NCBI RefSeq assembly: GCF_033115175.1
Contig: NC_084837.1
Span: 67,355,266-67,419,265, forward strand
Direction: 5' to 3'
DNA length: 64,000 bases
DNA from: Lepus europaeus
Lineage: Eukaryota > Chordata > Mammalia > Lagomorpha > Leporidae
The translations under genes were made by a program, and so were the position numbers. Every line of letters starts with the position of its first letter. The first letter of the stretch is position 1. Below the pieces are notes generated by a model, which searched no databases, was not told the DNA's origin, and was given only the letters and a program-made list of their open reading frames with translations. Below, piece by piece: positions 11,950-23,690 of this stretch.

Positions 11950-12296
11950 AAGTTTATTTATTTAACAATTTTTTGAAAGGCAGAATTACAGAGAGGGAGG
12001 GAGGGAGGGAGGGAAGGAGGGAGAAAAAGAGAGAATCTTCCATTCATTGATTCACTCACCAAATGGCCGCAATGGCTGGAGCTGAGCCAATCTGAAGCCA
12101 GAAGCCAGGAGCTTCTTCAGGATCTCCCACATGGATTTAGGGGCCCAAAGACTTGGGCCATCTTCTGCTGCTTTCCCAGGTGCATTAGCAGGGAGTTGGA
12201 TTGGAAGTGGAGCACCCAAGACTCGAACTGGTGCCCATATGGGATGCTGGCCCTGCAGGTGGCAGCTTTACCTGCTATGTCACAGCGCCAGCCTCT
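11950..12296 (-). mobile_element. CSINE
   Basis: Antisense copy with a GGGA-repeat expansion (about 11994-12020) in its CT-rich stretch. It ends at 'gctatgtcacagcgccagcc'. Confidence 0.94.
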
Positions 12297-12299
12297 ATT

Positions 12300-12643
12300 T
12301 AGCAATTTTAAAAGTTAATTAATTTGAAAGCCATAGAGGTAGTGAGAGACACAACCTTAGAGAGACAGGCACGTAGTGAGAGCTCCCATCTGCTGGCTTA
12401 CTCCTCAGATGCCCACAGTGACCAGGACTGAGCCCAGCCTAAGCCAGGATTCAGGAACTCAATCTTTCCCTAATAGGGGGCCGAGTCCCCAGCTACCTGA
12501 GCCATTACATGCTGCCTCCTGGGATGTGTTTTAGTAGGAAGCCGGAATCAGGAGCAGAGCCAGGACTTGAACCCAGGCACTCTGATATGGGACGTGGGCA
12601 TCCCAGGAAACATCTTAACCACTGTACCAAATGCTCATCTTCA
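12300..12643 (-). mobile_element. CSINE, old diverged copy
   Basis: Same orientation as the copy immediately to its left and almost touching it. It keeps 'aattaatttgaaagccatag', 'ccatctgctggcttactcct' and 'cttgaacccaggcactctga'. It is clearly more diverged than its neighbour and belongs to the older form also seen at 28566 and 41868. Confidence 0.85.
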
Positions 12644-13319
12644 AAACAGTATGTTTAATTTGATTCTACTCACTTCAAAGGGGTTGGTTTAAAGGTTCGA
12701 CAAGGTTATATAGTCGGCAAAGAACCTCCATTTCAGTTTCCATCATCTATTGTTCTATAACAAATCACCCCCAATCCTGGTGACTTAAAATGACCATTTT
12801 ATTTTGTTCACAATTTTTCAGGCCAGGAATTGGGTAAGAACTTGGCCATGTGTCTGCTGGGTGGTGGGTGGATCTGCCTCCAAGGCAGCTTCTTCACATA
12901 CGGCTGACCCCCTGGGGCACCTGTCTCCCCTCTCCACATGGCTGCTCATGCCCCATGGCCTCTCCACATGCGTTGGTCTGAGAGTAGTAGTATTTTTTAA
13001 ATGATGCCTGGGGGCCTAAATGCAGGAAGCAGAAAGTGCAAGAAAAGGGAAACGCAGTGCCTGGAACCCACACAGTTACTTCTGCTGTGTTCTGTTGGCC
13101 ACCCCAGATGCAAGGGAGTAGAGACACAGAGTCCACCTGTGGTGGCAGGGTGGCTGACTCACTTTGCAGAAGGGCCTATTGGATGAAAAATACTGTTGCC
13201 ACCAACTTTGCAAAATGCCATCTGTCTCCACATGTTCACACAGCCATTTGTTCGGCTTATTCGATGACTCAGTTATTTCTCAGGGCCTCTCTCGTGATTT
13301 TTAGCTACAAGTGTTGTGT
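12644..13319. other. Unassigned, includes an unnamed ancient repeat
   Basis: From about 12750, 'tctattgttctataacaaat' and 'cttaaaatgaccattttat' have the texture of a common ancient mammalian interspersed repeat, and 44985-45300 looks similar. I cannot name the family with confidence. Confidence 0.4.
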
Positions 13320-13495
13320 CCTTGGTGTATGCCAGGCACTGTGTTAAGCGCTTGCTGTGAGGGATCTCATTTAATATTCCCAGTCCCCCATGGGATGGAG
13401 CAAGTCGTCTCTATCTCACAGAGGAGGAAGATGCAGGAGGGAGAGAGCAGTTCCGTGGCTGCAGGTTACATAGGTAGTAAGTCAAATTGGCCTTT
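13320..13495 (+). repeat. MIR
   Basis: The MIR core is readable in order: 'tgccaggcactgtgttaagc', 'gatctcatttaatattccc', 'tctcacagaggaggaagatg' and 'ggttacataggtagtaagt'. Confidence 0.85.
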
Positions 13496-14179
13496 TTTAA
13501 GGAGGATTTATGATGCTTCAAAGTGCATAGAACTGCACAAAATAGAATGAAGGAAAGCAGTGTACAAAATTGCAGCTGAGGTAGGATGAAGTAGGGGCGG
13601 GGGGTGCAGGGGAGCTACGTGTGTTTGGTGCCTGTCATCAAGCCTGGCCTGGGCAACTTGCCTGGGGCTTGGCCACAAACTTGTCTTTAAAATATCGGGT
13701 AGCTGACACAGCAAGGGACACGTGAACAGTTTATGCAAGAGGGAGGAACCTGCGTCACTGTTCCTAAGCTCAGGAAATGTTCCTTTTAAGGGCCCTTGAA
13801 AGCATGACAAGTCTCACCATCAACAACCCCTCTTGTTTGGTCCCCTGGGGCTGATTTTTTAATATGCTTCTGTGTAGCGCTAGCCCGAGGGCAGCCCCAA
13901 TCCAAAAGTTGGTTCTCAAAGATGAAGTTACAAAAATATGGGGTCATTAGGAAGCAATGTCTTTTAATAGGGCCACTGTGCCCACCGCCCCACTTCCAGC
14001 CACTCTGAGAGTGTTAGCCTTGGAGATGAGGTTCTCTCAAGTCTTCTGAAAAGGACTGGGGGAGCCCCTGGGAGGTTCTGGCAGCAGCTATAGGAAGAAC
14101 ACGCTGGGGAGATGCTTTCCAACCTCCACCTGAGAGAAATGGGATTTCTTTCTTCTTGGTACTCTAGTGTTAGTGATTC
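13496..14179. other. Unassigned sequence
   Basis: No gene or named repeat recognised. Confidence 0.5.
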
Positions 14180-14900
14180 TTACATCAAGTTATAAGATAA
14201 AAATGTAGGAGAAAAGAGGAAGGAGAGAAAACTTAAAACATAAGCAGGGCAGAAGGTGATGAGAATATTAAAAACAAAACATTGGGACTTGGTAAGAGAA
14301 TCTTAAAAGAAAAAGAGCAGAGTAAATATTACAGGGAGAGAATAAAAAAAAAAAACCCACTACAAAAAGAGAGCTGAGATGTAAAATCAGAAGAGATAAA
14401 ATAAGTAAGATTCAAGACAAAGGGAATAGAAGATTAGAATCACTCAAAGAAAATGGGAGGAATAAAAAACTGAAGCTAAAATCAGATTAAAAAATAAGCC
14501 TGGGAAGCTATGAATGAAATATGGTAAAATAAAAATTCAGAATAAAAAAGTAATGACAAGATAACAAATAAGATTTAAGATAAAAGATTATGTAAACCAA
14601 CAAGGTAAAAGGTTAAATACATCAAAGTGAAAGAGACAAAAGATTAAGAAGATAACAGACTAAAACCCATGGGGAAAATGTTAAAAACATAAAAGTAGAT
14701 GGGTCTGAAGCTTAAGTATGAGATTAAGGAATTAAGAATGCTCTTTTGAGTGCTAATGCCTTAACAAAGAGGATTAAGAGAAAAATATTTTAAAAACAAA
14801 AGAAGCTTGAATTTAGAGAGATTATAAAATGAAGTCTGAGTACAGGAAGGAAAAATTTAAATTAGCACAGATCAAGACAACAACCTTCTCAGCCACAGTA
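14180..14900 (+). other. Purine-rich, strand-asymmetric tract
   Basis: About 700 bp in which the plus strand is dominated by A and G. Variants of 'aagattaag', 'agataaaag' and 'aaaataag' recur without a fixed period, and C and T are scarce throughout. It starts after 'ttacatcaagttataagat' and fades near 14900, followed by a GC-rich 'ggtccccacggtggagaccc'. No open frame. It may be a degenerate tandem repeat or the inner part of an unrecognised LTR. Confidence 0.5.
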
Positions 14901-15237
14901 ACAAAGAAAGGATGCTAGAAATCTCCCTAGAAAACCCTGTTTCCATTTTAAACAAATATTCACCGACTGCCAAGCCCACCTCTGTCTGTTATAAATCCCT
15001 TATGTGGGTCTGGGTCCCCACGGTGGAGACCCCCCTGTGGGGTGGCAGGGGCAGCTAAGGCAGGATGAGGAAGGTGGGACATTTCCTGAGACGCCCTTTG
15101 CTTTTTGCGGACAAATGTGCCCTGTCTTCTTCCAGCACTTTGTTTTGCAGCAATGGAATGACATTGCTCTATAATTCAACCAGCTGCGGTTGGGCTCAGG
15201 TATAGGCAGTAGTCAGCCCAAACTATGCAAACATCTT

Positions 15238-15268
<31 letters not shown>

Positions 15269-15744
15269 CATGGGAAAGTCATTTGCCCCACAGCTATGGA
15301 AGGGGAAGAAGGCTGGGGGCTGTCCCCTGTGGAGGTGGGGGTAGATGAAGGAGGAATTACAAGTAACTCTTCTCAGTAAGACAGAAATGGAAGTCATCTT
15401 TTGAGTGTGAGGTGGGACCAAGGATGAATAGACTGACAAGGACCAGGTGCTGCTGAGGAGTGGAGAAGTGCCCACAACTCAATAATTTGTCCCTTGTTGG
15501 GGCCAGCTCTGGTTGGACGGTTACATCTTGCCTGATGCAGCCAGGTGCAATCACTCCTCAATGCTGATTCTCTTACAAAGTAGGGTCTCAGTGGGAGGAA
15601 AGTCAAGAGCAGTCTGAATCCTGGGTATCAATAGAAGCAGAGCTAATTGGTTGATCTTAAGCAGTCATTTTGGGATCTAGCCAAGCCAGAGGGGATTGGT
15701 TAAGTTGGAGAATGAAATGAAATGAAATGAAATATTTTAATGAT
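14901..15744. other. Unassigned, with short simple repeats
   Basis: Contains an (AAAAC)n run at about 15241-15270 and a (TGAAA)n run at about 15711-15733. Otherwise nothing recognised. Confidence 0.5.
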
Positions 15745-16560
15745 GGCTGCAGGAGTCAGCTTCTCATTACTTTGACTCAAATACCTGAAATGAGCTAACT
15801 TATAAAGGAAGAAGGTTTATTTCAGTTCATGGTTTTGGAGGTTCCTGGTCCAAGATCAGACAGACTCAGATGCCCTAAGTCTGGCATCTGATGAAGGCTG
15901 TGGATGATGGGAAGGGTGCGGGGGAAGATCTCATGGTGAACCAGGAAACAGAGAGAAGGAGCATATTTAGCTCCCATAATCAGCCCTTAGTGAAAAGGAC
16001 CTTCTCAGGGCAAGCCCCCACTGATCTCCCAGTAGGTCACCTCCCAGACACCATAATTGGATCAATTCTCCATCTCTAATCCCTGGGGCTGGTATTGTGG
16101 CATAGTGGGTAAAGCTGCTCCCTGTGATGCTGGCATCCCATATGCATGCTGGTTCATGAACCAGCTGCTCCACTTCACATCCAGCTCTCGGATAATGACC
16201 TGGGAAAGCAGTGGAAGATGGCTTAAGTGTTTGGGCCCCTGCCACCCACTTGGGAGACCCAGATGAAGCTCCTGGTTCCTGGATTCAGCCTGGCTGAGCC
16301 CTGGCTATTGTGGCCATTTGAGGGAGTGAACCAGTGGATGAGAGATTCTGTGTGTATGTGTGTGTGTGTGTGTGTATCCCTCACTGTCTGTAATTCTGAC
16401 TTTCAAATAAATAAATCTTTAAAAATAATCCTTAACCTATCAATTATTATTATCCTTAACATATCAATTATTGATCTGTTAACCATTAGCATAAGATTTG
16501 GGGGCTTAAATGTCTGCATAAGCTGGGGAGCCAAATCCTGTTCAAACCATAGCAAGAGTG
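15745..16560 (-). repeat. MST-like MaLR LTR, antisense, split by a CSINE
   Basis: The left part has 'actcaaatacctgaaatgag', 'aacttataaaggaagaagg' and 'ggcatctgatgaaggctgtg'. The right part ends in 'aatcctgttcaaaccatagc'. Together they are the reverse complement of the MST/THE1-type LTR (which ends 'acccagtctcaggtat'). A sense CSINE (16083-16425) lies in the middle. Just right of it, a 24-bp period duplication ('tccttaac.tatcaattatt') covers about 16429-16476. Confidence 0.7.
16083..16425 (+). mobile_element. CSINE inside an LTR
   Basis: Sense copy with intact head 'ggggctggtattgtggcata', a TG-rich microsatellite (about 16350-16376) within its CT-rich region, and tail 'ttcaaataaataaatcttt'. 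Confidence 0.95.
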
Positions 16561-16969
16561 GAGAGCAGGCTCGGTGAGACAGGGCACTGGGACCCTAGGG
16601 GAGCAGTGATGGTCAGATGGGGGTTTCACAGCAACGGACCTAACTTTGATGTTTTGGGGGTACAGCAGGCTCCTTCTTATGGACTACATGAGGGTGTTTG
16701 AAGGAGAGAGAGAGAAAAGGCCACCGGGTCTTTAAAGACTACAGATGATGTTCACATTGAGGATGACGGATGGGATATTGCCTAGGAAGATGGAGCAAGT
16801 TGAGTCCCTGTGGAAGGGAAGGGAAAGGCCTGGACTCACTGTAAACAGTGATGTGTGGGGAGAAGGCGGAATAGCAGAGCTGGGCGGCTAGGAGACGAGG
16901 TGGAGAGGTGGACTAAGGAACGAGTCGTTTGTGGATTCTTCCTTCTGGGTCCTGGAACTGGAGTGAGTA
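16561..16969. other. Unassigned sequence
   Basis: No gene or repeat recognised. Confidence 0.5.
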
Positions 16970-17240
16970 GAAGCAGATGGCTCAAGTCCTTGGGCTCCTG
17001 CACCCACATGGGAGACCCAGAAGAAGCTTCTGGCTCCTGGCTTCGGATCATCTCAGCTCTGGCTGTGGTGGTCAACTGGGGAGTGAACTAGCGGATGGAA
17101 GACCCCTCTCCCTCTCCCTCTCCCTCTCCCTCCCCCTCCCCCTCCCCCTCCCCCTCCCCCTCTCCCTCTCCCTCTCCCTCTCCCTCTCCCTCTCCATAAC
17201 CCTGACTTTCAAATAAATAAATAAATCTTTTAAAAAAAAT
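16970..17240 (+). mobile_element. CSINE, 5'-truncated, with expanded CCCTCT array
   Basis: Starts inside the element at 'gatggctcaagtccttgggc', so the tRNA-like head is absent. The CT-rich region is expanded into about 95 bp of CCCTCT/CCCCCT units. The tail is 'aataaataaataaatctttt'. Confidence 0.93.
17101..17196. repeat. (CCCTCT)n microsatellite
   Basis: Near-perfect hexamer array with a central block of CCCCCT variants. It grew from the CT-rich region of the host CSINE. Confidence 0.95.
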
Positions 17241-18637
17241 GAAGCACAACAACAAAAATAGAGTAATTAGGGAGAGTACTGGCTTGAGACTCAGGATACC
17301 AAATAGGTTATTACAGAGTTGCATTGCTCATGCTGCTGCCAAAGTACCTTTGATTTCTGGCATATTAGACAATAGATATAAAATACTCCTGTGTGCCTGG
17401 AAAAATGTTCTGGGGCAATAGCTGCTGGCAACCCTTCTGTAGGTAATTACAACACAAATTCTCACACATCTGCTTAGTGGATGGCCTATCAGTGATACTT
17501 AACGGTGATGATTTGTTTTCGGTTGGATGTGTGAAGCCGTCAGCTATGGAACATTTTATGTGGGAGACTGCTGGGAGTGATGAGGTTGCAAGAGCATTTT
17601 CAAAGCATGCCCTCTGCAGGACTGTCTCATCTTCCTGTGCCTCATCCAGCATCCACTCCCAAGAAGGGGGGAGAACTGGACTGTCCGTTGGAATACTAAT
17701 TAAATGGCTTAAACATGTGCCGGTAAACACATTGATCCTGGATAATCTGGCCCCTCCAAAAAAGCCTTTTTGTTCCTGTGGGAATTTGAATGCAAAGACG
17801 GAGCTTCTAGGCCAGCCAGGGCTCCAGGATGTCCTGGAGATGTGTGAAAAGAGAGAAAATAACCTCTCTTGACCTTGGGCCCCTAAAGCATGGTTGTGAG
17901 AACCCCTTCTCCTGGGAAGGACATGGGACTTTTGAGAGAGGCTTGGTCTAGACGATCATGTTTTTTCTTTTGCTGAATGAGGAAAGGTTAAACATATGCC
18001 CAAAGTCAAACAAGCAATTAGTTCCCCTTTGGCAACATTTGAGCTCAAGCCTCTTGTCTGATGTTTAAATGGTCTTTTCTTTTCTTTCTTTAACATTTTT
18101 GGGAATGCCATTCCTCAGGGCTGCTACAAACCTCATCTGCATTCAAAAGGATAAAAGAAAGTTGTTTTGCTTTTGTGTGCACTCACCCACTGTGTGTGTG
18201 TGTGTGTGTGTGTGTGGTGCTGGCTTTTCTGTAGGATTATTCCATTAGGATAAAGCAGGGGTTCATCAGAGAATATTGCAAAGTGGAATCAGCCCCACAG
18301 AAACAAATGCCCACGTCTTCTGGATCAGGTGCAAGGCATCTTTCAGGACTGAGTAGGGAAACTGCTGACTACAGACTGTGTGGTCATCATTGAGGTCCAG
18401 CCCTGCTGACCCGAGTGCTTCTGTTACATGAAAATCCAGTGAGAACGTGGCAGGCAGTTTCCAAGCTGGCTCCCCAGAACTCCAACTCCTGGCATTCATG
18501 CCTTGGTGTAATTCCAGCCCCCGGAGTGTGGCAAAGGATTATTATTATTCTCAAAATATTTGGGAATTGCATAACAAAAGAGATGTCAATGATTTTACCC
18601 CCTTTGAGTCTATCTGTGGCCTAAGGGGAGTGGGTAG
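17241..18637. other. Unassigned sequence with a TG microsatellite
   Basis: A (TG)n run occupies 18191-18216. A 131-codon open frame at 17477-17872 has no recognisable motif and is not called as a gene. Confidence 0.5.
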
Positions 18638-19288
18638 TAGAAACAGTAAAGATTTGGGGCTGGCTTTGTGGTGTAGTGGGTAAAGCCGTTGACTGTTCCT
18701 GTCCCCGAGGCTCTGCTCCCAGTCCAGCTCCCAGCTAATCTGCTGGGAAAAGCAGCAGAAGATGGCCCAAATGTTTGGGCTCCTGTCACCCACATGGGAG
18801 ACCTGGATGAAGCTTCTGGCTTCAGCCTAGTCCAGCCCTGGCCATTGTGACCATCTAGGGTGCAAACCAGTGGATGGAACAGGCCTCTCTCTCTAACTCT
18901 TTCAATACAAATAGTTTTTTTTTTTTTAAGATTTATTTTATTTATTTGAAAGGCAGTATTACACAGAGAGGGAGAAAGAGGGAGAGATCAATCTTCCATC
19001 TGCTGGTTCACTTCCCAAATGGTTGCAAGACTGGGGCTGGTCCAGGCTGAAACCAGGAGCCAGGAGCTTCTTCTGGGTCTCCCACATGGGTGCAGGGGCC
19101 CAAGCAATTAGGCTGTAATCCACTGCCCTCCCAGGTACATTAGCAGAGAGCTGGATCGGAAGTGGAGCAGCTGGGACTCGGACTGGCACACATATGGGAT
19201 GCTGGCATTGTGGCCAGTGGCTTAACCTGTTATTCCATAATGCCAGCCCCAATAAATAAATCTTAAACACATAGAAATAATAAAGATT
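18638..19288 (+). mobile_element. CSINE (sense) with an antisense CSINE in its tail
   Basis: The outer element runs from head 'ggggctggctttgtggtgta' (18657) and resumes after the inner one as 'aataaataaatctta'. Its target-site duplication is tagaaacagtaaagatt (18638-18654) and tagaaataataaagatt (19272-19288), with two mismatches. The inner antisense copy starts with poly-T at 18915 and ends at 'atgccagcccc' (19250). Confidence 0.9.
18915..19250 (-). mobile_element. CSINE nested in a CSINE tail
   Basis: Full-length antisense copy. It splits the A-rich tail of the outer SINE, so it is the younger insertion. Confidence 0.93.
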
Positions 19289-19819
19289 AAGGGCTTCTAT
19301 GAATCTGAGCACAAATTTTGGCCTTATCACTTACTAGTATTTGACCTGCAGGACATCCCTTGCATTTATGGGCCCATGTTCCATCATATATCACATATAT
19401 CTCTTACTCAAAGGGTGGTTGTAATTTGTTAAATAAGATAAAATACATAAAATGCCTAACCTATTTATGCTAGTGAAAAAAAAATAACTCTGTGTTACCT
19501 GTTGAGGGCCTGCTGTGCATTGCCCGGGGTCTAGCATAGTATCTGACAAAGACTGATAACAAAGCCCTAGTCCTAGAGATTTTAATAGGCCCAAAGGAGG
19601 ATAAATAAATGGAGCCCCCGTGACCCTTGAGTGCTTTCTCAGGAGAAGGATGGATTTATATATTGCTTTCCTTGCATTTATAGGAAGTAGTTGCGTGTGT
19701 GGCTCTGGGAGGGGACAGGTGGACAAGGGGGGAGATAGGTGGTGACTTGAAGTGAGAGCCCTTTCCTTACACTTGGTCAAGCTCTGATTGGCCTCTGGCT
19801 GCACTGTGATTCTAAGTCC
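19289..19819. other. Unassigned sequence
   Basis: No gene recognised. The words around 19500-19560 may be a trace of an L2/MIR-type fragment, but this is too weak to call. Confidence 0.45.
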
Positions 19820-19990
19820 TCTCTCGCACCGGGCCCAGCATCAGGACCATCTGGCTGGAACCCGTTGTACATCAGGACCAGTGTAGGCCCCATCCCTGGA
19901 CGTTCTGATGCTCAATCTTATTCTGGGATGTGGTTCTAGCTCCCCAGGTGATTCAAATCTGAAACTGTGGTGACAACTGCTCCATGAAGG
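19820..19990 (+). repeat. MER5-like hAT DNA transposon remnant
   Basis: Contains 'agcatcaggaccatctggct', 'taggccccatccctggacgt', 'tctgatgctcaatcttattc' and 'ccccaggtgattcaaatctg'. This is the word order of MER5A-type elements ('gcatcagaatcacctgg', 'ggccccacccccagag', 'aggtgatgctgatgc'). Confidence 0.6.
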
Positions 19991-20121
19991 ATGGTCATTA
20001 TCCTTTGGGTGCCCTAAGGGAGTTCTAGATAAGGAACAAAGAGTTGAATTACTTTGCTTCAAGAAAAATAAATCATATTTTTTTCTTGGTGGTGGTCTGG
20101 AGTGGGGTAGAGGTAAAGACT

Positions 20122-20170
20122 GATATATATATATATATGTGTGTGTGTGTATGTGTGTGTGTGTGTGTAT
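20122..20170. repeat. (TA)n(TG)n microsatellite
   Basis: A TA run passes directly into a TG run. Confidence 0.95.
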
Positions 20171-20429
20171 AATTTTTTTTATAGGAAAAGGAGAAAGAGC
20201 TGCCCTCCCTCCCTCAATGGCTCATGAGGAATTCTTAGTGGCCACAGGCATGGTAGCACATTAACAGCAGCATCTAGGAAGCACCGAAGGTTTTCGGACA
20301 AGTGAATGATGGATCCGCATTTCTATTTTGTGATAGTTGGGAGGACAAGACTGAAGAAGGGAGACCAGCTGGCATGGTATTGCAAGCTTTCAGAGCGGAG
20401 ACACACGGGACACCGGAATTTAAGGATAA

Positions 20430-21110
20430 TAATATAGTTATCAAAATAATTAAACCATTTCAACCATGCAGAAAAATTACAACAATCACACGAAGAATTC
20501 CTATGTTCACTTCACTCAGATTCGCCAGTTAATATTTTGTCACATAGGTCGTAACTGTCTTTTGATCTGCCTGTCTGTATAAAGTGATTAGTTTTTCTAA
20601 ACCATTTGTTAGAAAGCTGCAGACATGATGCTCCTTTCCCTCTGAATATTTTGGCATGAAATTCTCAAGAACAAAGGTATTCTTTTTCATAGCCACAGTT
20701 ATTATAAGATTCAGAGAATTTAGCATTGCAATTATACTATTATCTAACATACTTTCTATATTCAAATTTCACCAAGTGTCCTGACCATGACTTTATAGCC
20801 ACTAATTTCTGCACTCCAGGATTGATCTGTGGTCTTATTTTGCTTTGAGTCCCTCAGTTCTTTTTCTTTAATGACAGTGACATTTTGGAAGAGCACAGGC
20901 CAACTGTTTTGTAGAATGTCCCTCAATTTGAGTTTGTCTGATGTTGCTTCATGATTAGATTCAGCTGGGCAATTTAGGCTGGAATATGATAAAAGCACAT
21001 CACATTGTGAGGTGCGCTTTATGTTATACTGTCTCATTATTGATTGTGATATTAATATTGACAACTTGCTTAATGTGGCATCTATCAGTGTTTTCCACTA
21101 GGTTACTAAT
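20430..21110 (-). repeat. Old L1M-type 3' region
   Basis: Contains 'cacttcactcagattcgcc', 'agttaatattttgtcacata', 'caaatttcaccaagtgtcct', 'gagcacaggccaactgtttt' and 'gtagaatgtccctcaatttg'. This series of words is familiar from old mammalian L1 3' ends. Orientation is inferred from that memory and is less certain than the class. Confidence 0.5.
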
Positions 21111-21164
21111 TGCCCCCTTATAATTAATAAGTATTTTTAAGAGAGGTTTCACTGCCATTTTCTC

Positions 21165-21275
21165 AGCCTTTACTAAGTCTTGTGCTATGTTAGTCCCTTT
21201 CTGTGCTTTATCACATTTGATCCTTATAGCAAATTATGAAGAAGTTTATTTTTGTATTCCCCCTTCTCCTCCTCC
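21165..21275 (+). repeat. MIR fragment
   Basis: Core words 'gtgctatgttagtccctttc' and 'tcacatttgatccttatagc' match the MIR 'ctttacatgtattatctcatttaatcc' region in order. Confidence 0.55.
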
Positions 21276-21279
21276 TCTA

Positions 21280-21625
21280 TTTTTTTGTTTTATTTTATTT
21301 ATTTGGAAGAGCTACAGAGAGAGGTAGAGCCAGAGTGAGAGAGAGAGAGAGGGAGAGAGAGAGAGGTCTTCCATCCACTGGTTCACTCCCCAAATGACTG
21401 CAATGGCCGGAGCTGAGCTGATCTGAAGCCAGGAGCCACGAGCTTCTTCTGAGTCTCCTACCTGGGTGCAGGGCCCAAGGATTTGGGCCATCTTTCACTG
21501 CTTTCCTAGGCCATGGCAGAGAGCTGGATCAGAAGAGGAGCAGCAAGGACATGAACAGACACCCATATTGGATGCTGACACTTCAGGCTGGGCTATAATC
21601 TACTGCACCAGAGTGCCGGCCCCAC
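21280..21625 (-). mobile_element. CSINE
   Basis: Antisense copy from 'tttattttatttatttggaa' to the head at 'ccagagtgccggcccc'. The central region is intact. Confidence 0.94.
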
Positions 21626-22316
21626 CACTTACTTTCAAAATGAAGAGTGTATATGCTTCAGTTTTGTTAGAAGCAAGAATTATTTCTAAAGGAAGGAGGG
21701 AGATGAGAAGGAAAAGGAATGGAAACAGTTGAGGAAGTCAAATTTTAAAGAGCTAAATACAGAGTATGTGGATCTGAATGTGTGTGTGTGTGTGTTTGCA
21801 AATTAGGAAAAAGGCATAGCAAGAAAAACAAATGCCCTTCTCCTGGCCTTTTGTGTTAACAACATTTTGCAATTTCAGTGGCAGGCATACAAGGTATGAG
21901 TTGCTGTTTGATTCTTGTCCCAAGGACAGTCTGAATTGACTAGGGCTGCACTGCCTCTGAGAGTGAGGGACTTCTCCTAACCCTGTGACCTGCTTGCTGA
22001 GGCCCAAGCCAGTCCTTGGTCTTGACATCAATCTCCAGGCTGACAGCCCAGCTCCACTTGTCAGGGACTGCAGAGGGCTTCAAGGATCAGCTCTGACAGT
22101 AACTGTTGGGTAAGGGCTTGGAGCACCAAGACCCACCCTCAGCTATGTGTGTGGGGTGGCCTTGCTGGATGGGACAGTCAGCCGTGACAGGTGATTAGTG
22201 AGGCACTTGAGAAAAGCTGTCTCTGTCTTGTGCAGACACAGATTTAGTCAGTGAGAACAGAACAAGAGAAAATGATTAACCTTCTGGATATCAAATGAGA
22301 TAAGAAGGCTGGAAAA
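21626..22316. other. Unassigned sequence
   Basis: Short (TG)n at about 21779-21797. No gene or named repeat recognised. Confidence 0.5.
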
Positions 22317-22640
22317 GCATTATCCTCCAGGATAATGGTGCAGTGGGTGGAGCCACTGCCCGTGACACTGGGATCCCATATATACAGGGTATAGATAGAG
22401 TTCTGGCTGCTCCTCTTCTGTCCAGCTGTTGATGCTAATGGCCTGGAAAAATACTTGAGCCCCTGCACCCATGTGGGAGACCTGGAAGAAGCTCCTGGCT
22501 TTGGAACAGCCCAGCTCTGATCATTGCAGCCATTTGGGGAGAGAACCAGCAAATGAAGATCTCTCTGTCTCTCCCTCACTTTCTCTCTGTAACTGTGCCT
22601 TTAAAAAAAAAGGAAAAAAGAAGAAAAAAAAAAAAACAGG
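22317..22640 (+). mobile_element. CSINE, diverged head
   Basis: Sense copy beginning near 'ataatggtgcagtgggtgga'. The central 'gagcccctgcacccatgtgg' and the CT-rich end are clear. The tail has become AAAG-rich. Confidence 0.88.
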
Positions 22641-23309
22641 TTCTGCTGGGAAACTTTTGTGCTGTGTAGTTTGAGAACCCTCAGGACTGGAGAAGCCCAA
22701 GGGACAGGATTGCCTTGGGAGACAGCCAACGTGTCTCTGCCAGCCAAGCAATTGGATTGGATACCTTGAGAAAAGTACCTTCTAGCCTGAGTCACTCAGA
22801 GTAGAGGAAAGTGAGCTGGAGTGGGAGAAAACAAGGGGAAGGAGGGAGAGGCAAACGGAAACCCAAGTGCAAACCAAGAGACAAGACAGAAGACATTCGC
22901 TTTTGCGTCTGGTTTCCATAAAGTTCTTGGCTAGGTTGATTGAAGTGAAAGGACAGTTAGGCAGCTCATTCTGTTATGAGACTATTATGCTTTGATGGAA
23001 ACTTTTTTGACCATGTAAGTGAGTATATAAAATAGGAAGCAGGAATAATTAAGTGGTGCTGATAAATTAGGGTTTGTGTCTTAATAACATAATAATCTGT
23101 GAAAATATTCATCGTGCTGTAGAATTTCCCCGAGTCAAGGTGTCCTCACGACACCAACCAGCTCACCTGCATTAGTTCACCTGCTGCCCGCTACTCTACC
23201 AGATACGTCCATGTGCACCTTGCTTAGCTCAGGGTCTATAATTGTGAGAGGATGATACATATTATAAGTTATTAGGCAAATGTGAGAAAGATATTGTGCT
23301 AATCTTATT
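22641..23309. other. Unassigned sequence
   Basis: No gene or repeat recognised. Confidence 0.5.
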
Positions 23310-23475
23310 TATCTAATCTGAAGATCGGATTAAGTATTACAGCTTCTGTTCCACGCAGGAAGAGAGCGAGGTTCCGTGCCTTCACTAACTTACCCAGGGA
23401 TTTGCTGAGGGGGAAACAGGCATTGGTCTCAGGTTGGCTATGCCGATCCTGCCTTCTGTCCTCAGCTTTGCTTCT
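23310..23475 (+). repeat. MIR fragment
   Basis: The right half is clearest: 'gtgccttcactaacttaccc' and 'gggatttgctgagggggaaa', then 'gatcctgccttctgtcctca'. This corresponds to the MIR 3' half. Confidence 0.5.
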
Positions 23476-23519
23476 CAGCCCCAGCCTAGCTCTTTATAGC
23501 TTGTACTCAATTCTTGGTG

Positions 23520-23690
23520 AGGGATGTGCACTGGAATCCTTTGAAGGAGATGTAAAATAATACCAGCGGTGGGCCCAACTCCAGATAAATTCAACCAGAA
23601 CTCTGGAGGTGGCACCTCAGTGCCAAAAATCTTCTCGGGGTGCTAATGAGCTGAGGTGGAGAGCTGCTAGTGTAAGCTGTCTTGAATGAC
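23520..23690 (+). repeat. MER5-like hAT DNA transposon remnant
   Basis: Contains 'atgtgcactggaatcctttg', 'cggtgggcccaactccagat', 'caaccagaactctggaggtg' and 'tcggggtgctaatgagctga', in MER5A order. Confidence 0.55.

Noticed and set aside
17088-17324. Glu/Gly repeat protein on the minus strand
   Set aside because: Translation of the CCCTCT microsatellite, not a gene.
17477-17872. 131-codon plus-strand open frame
   Set aside because: No recognisable protein features and no sign of exon edges.
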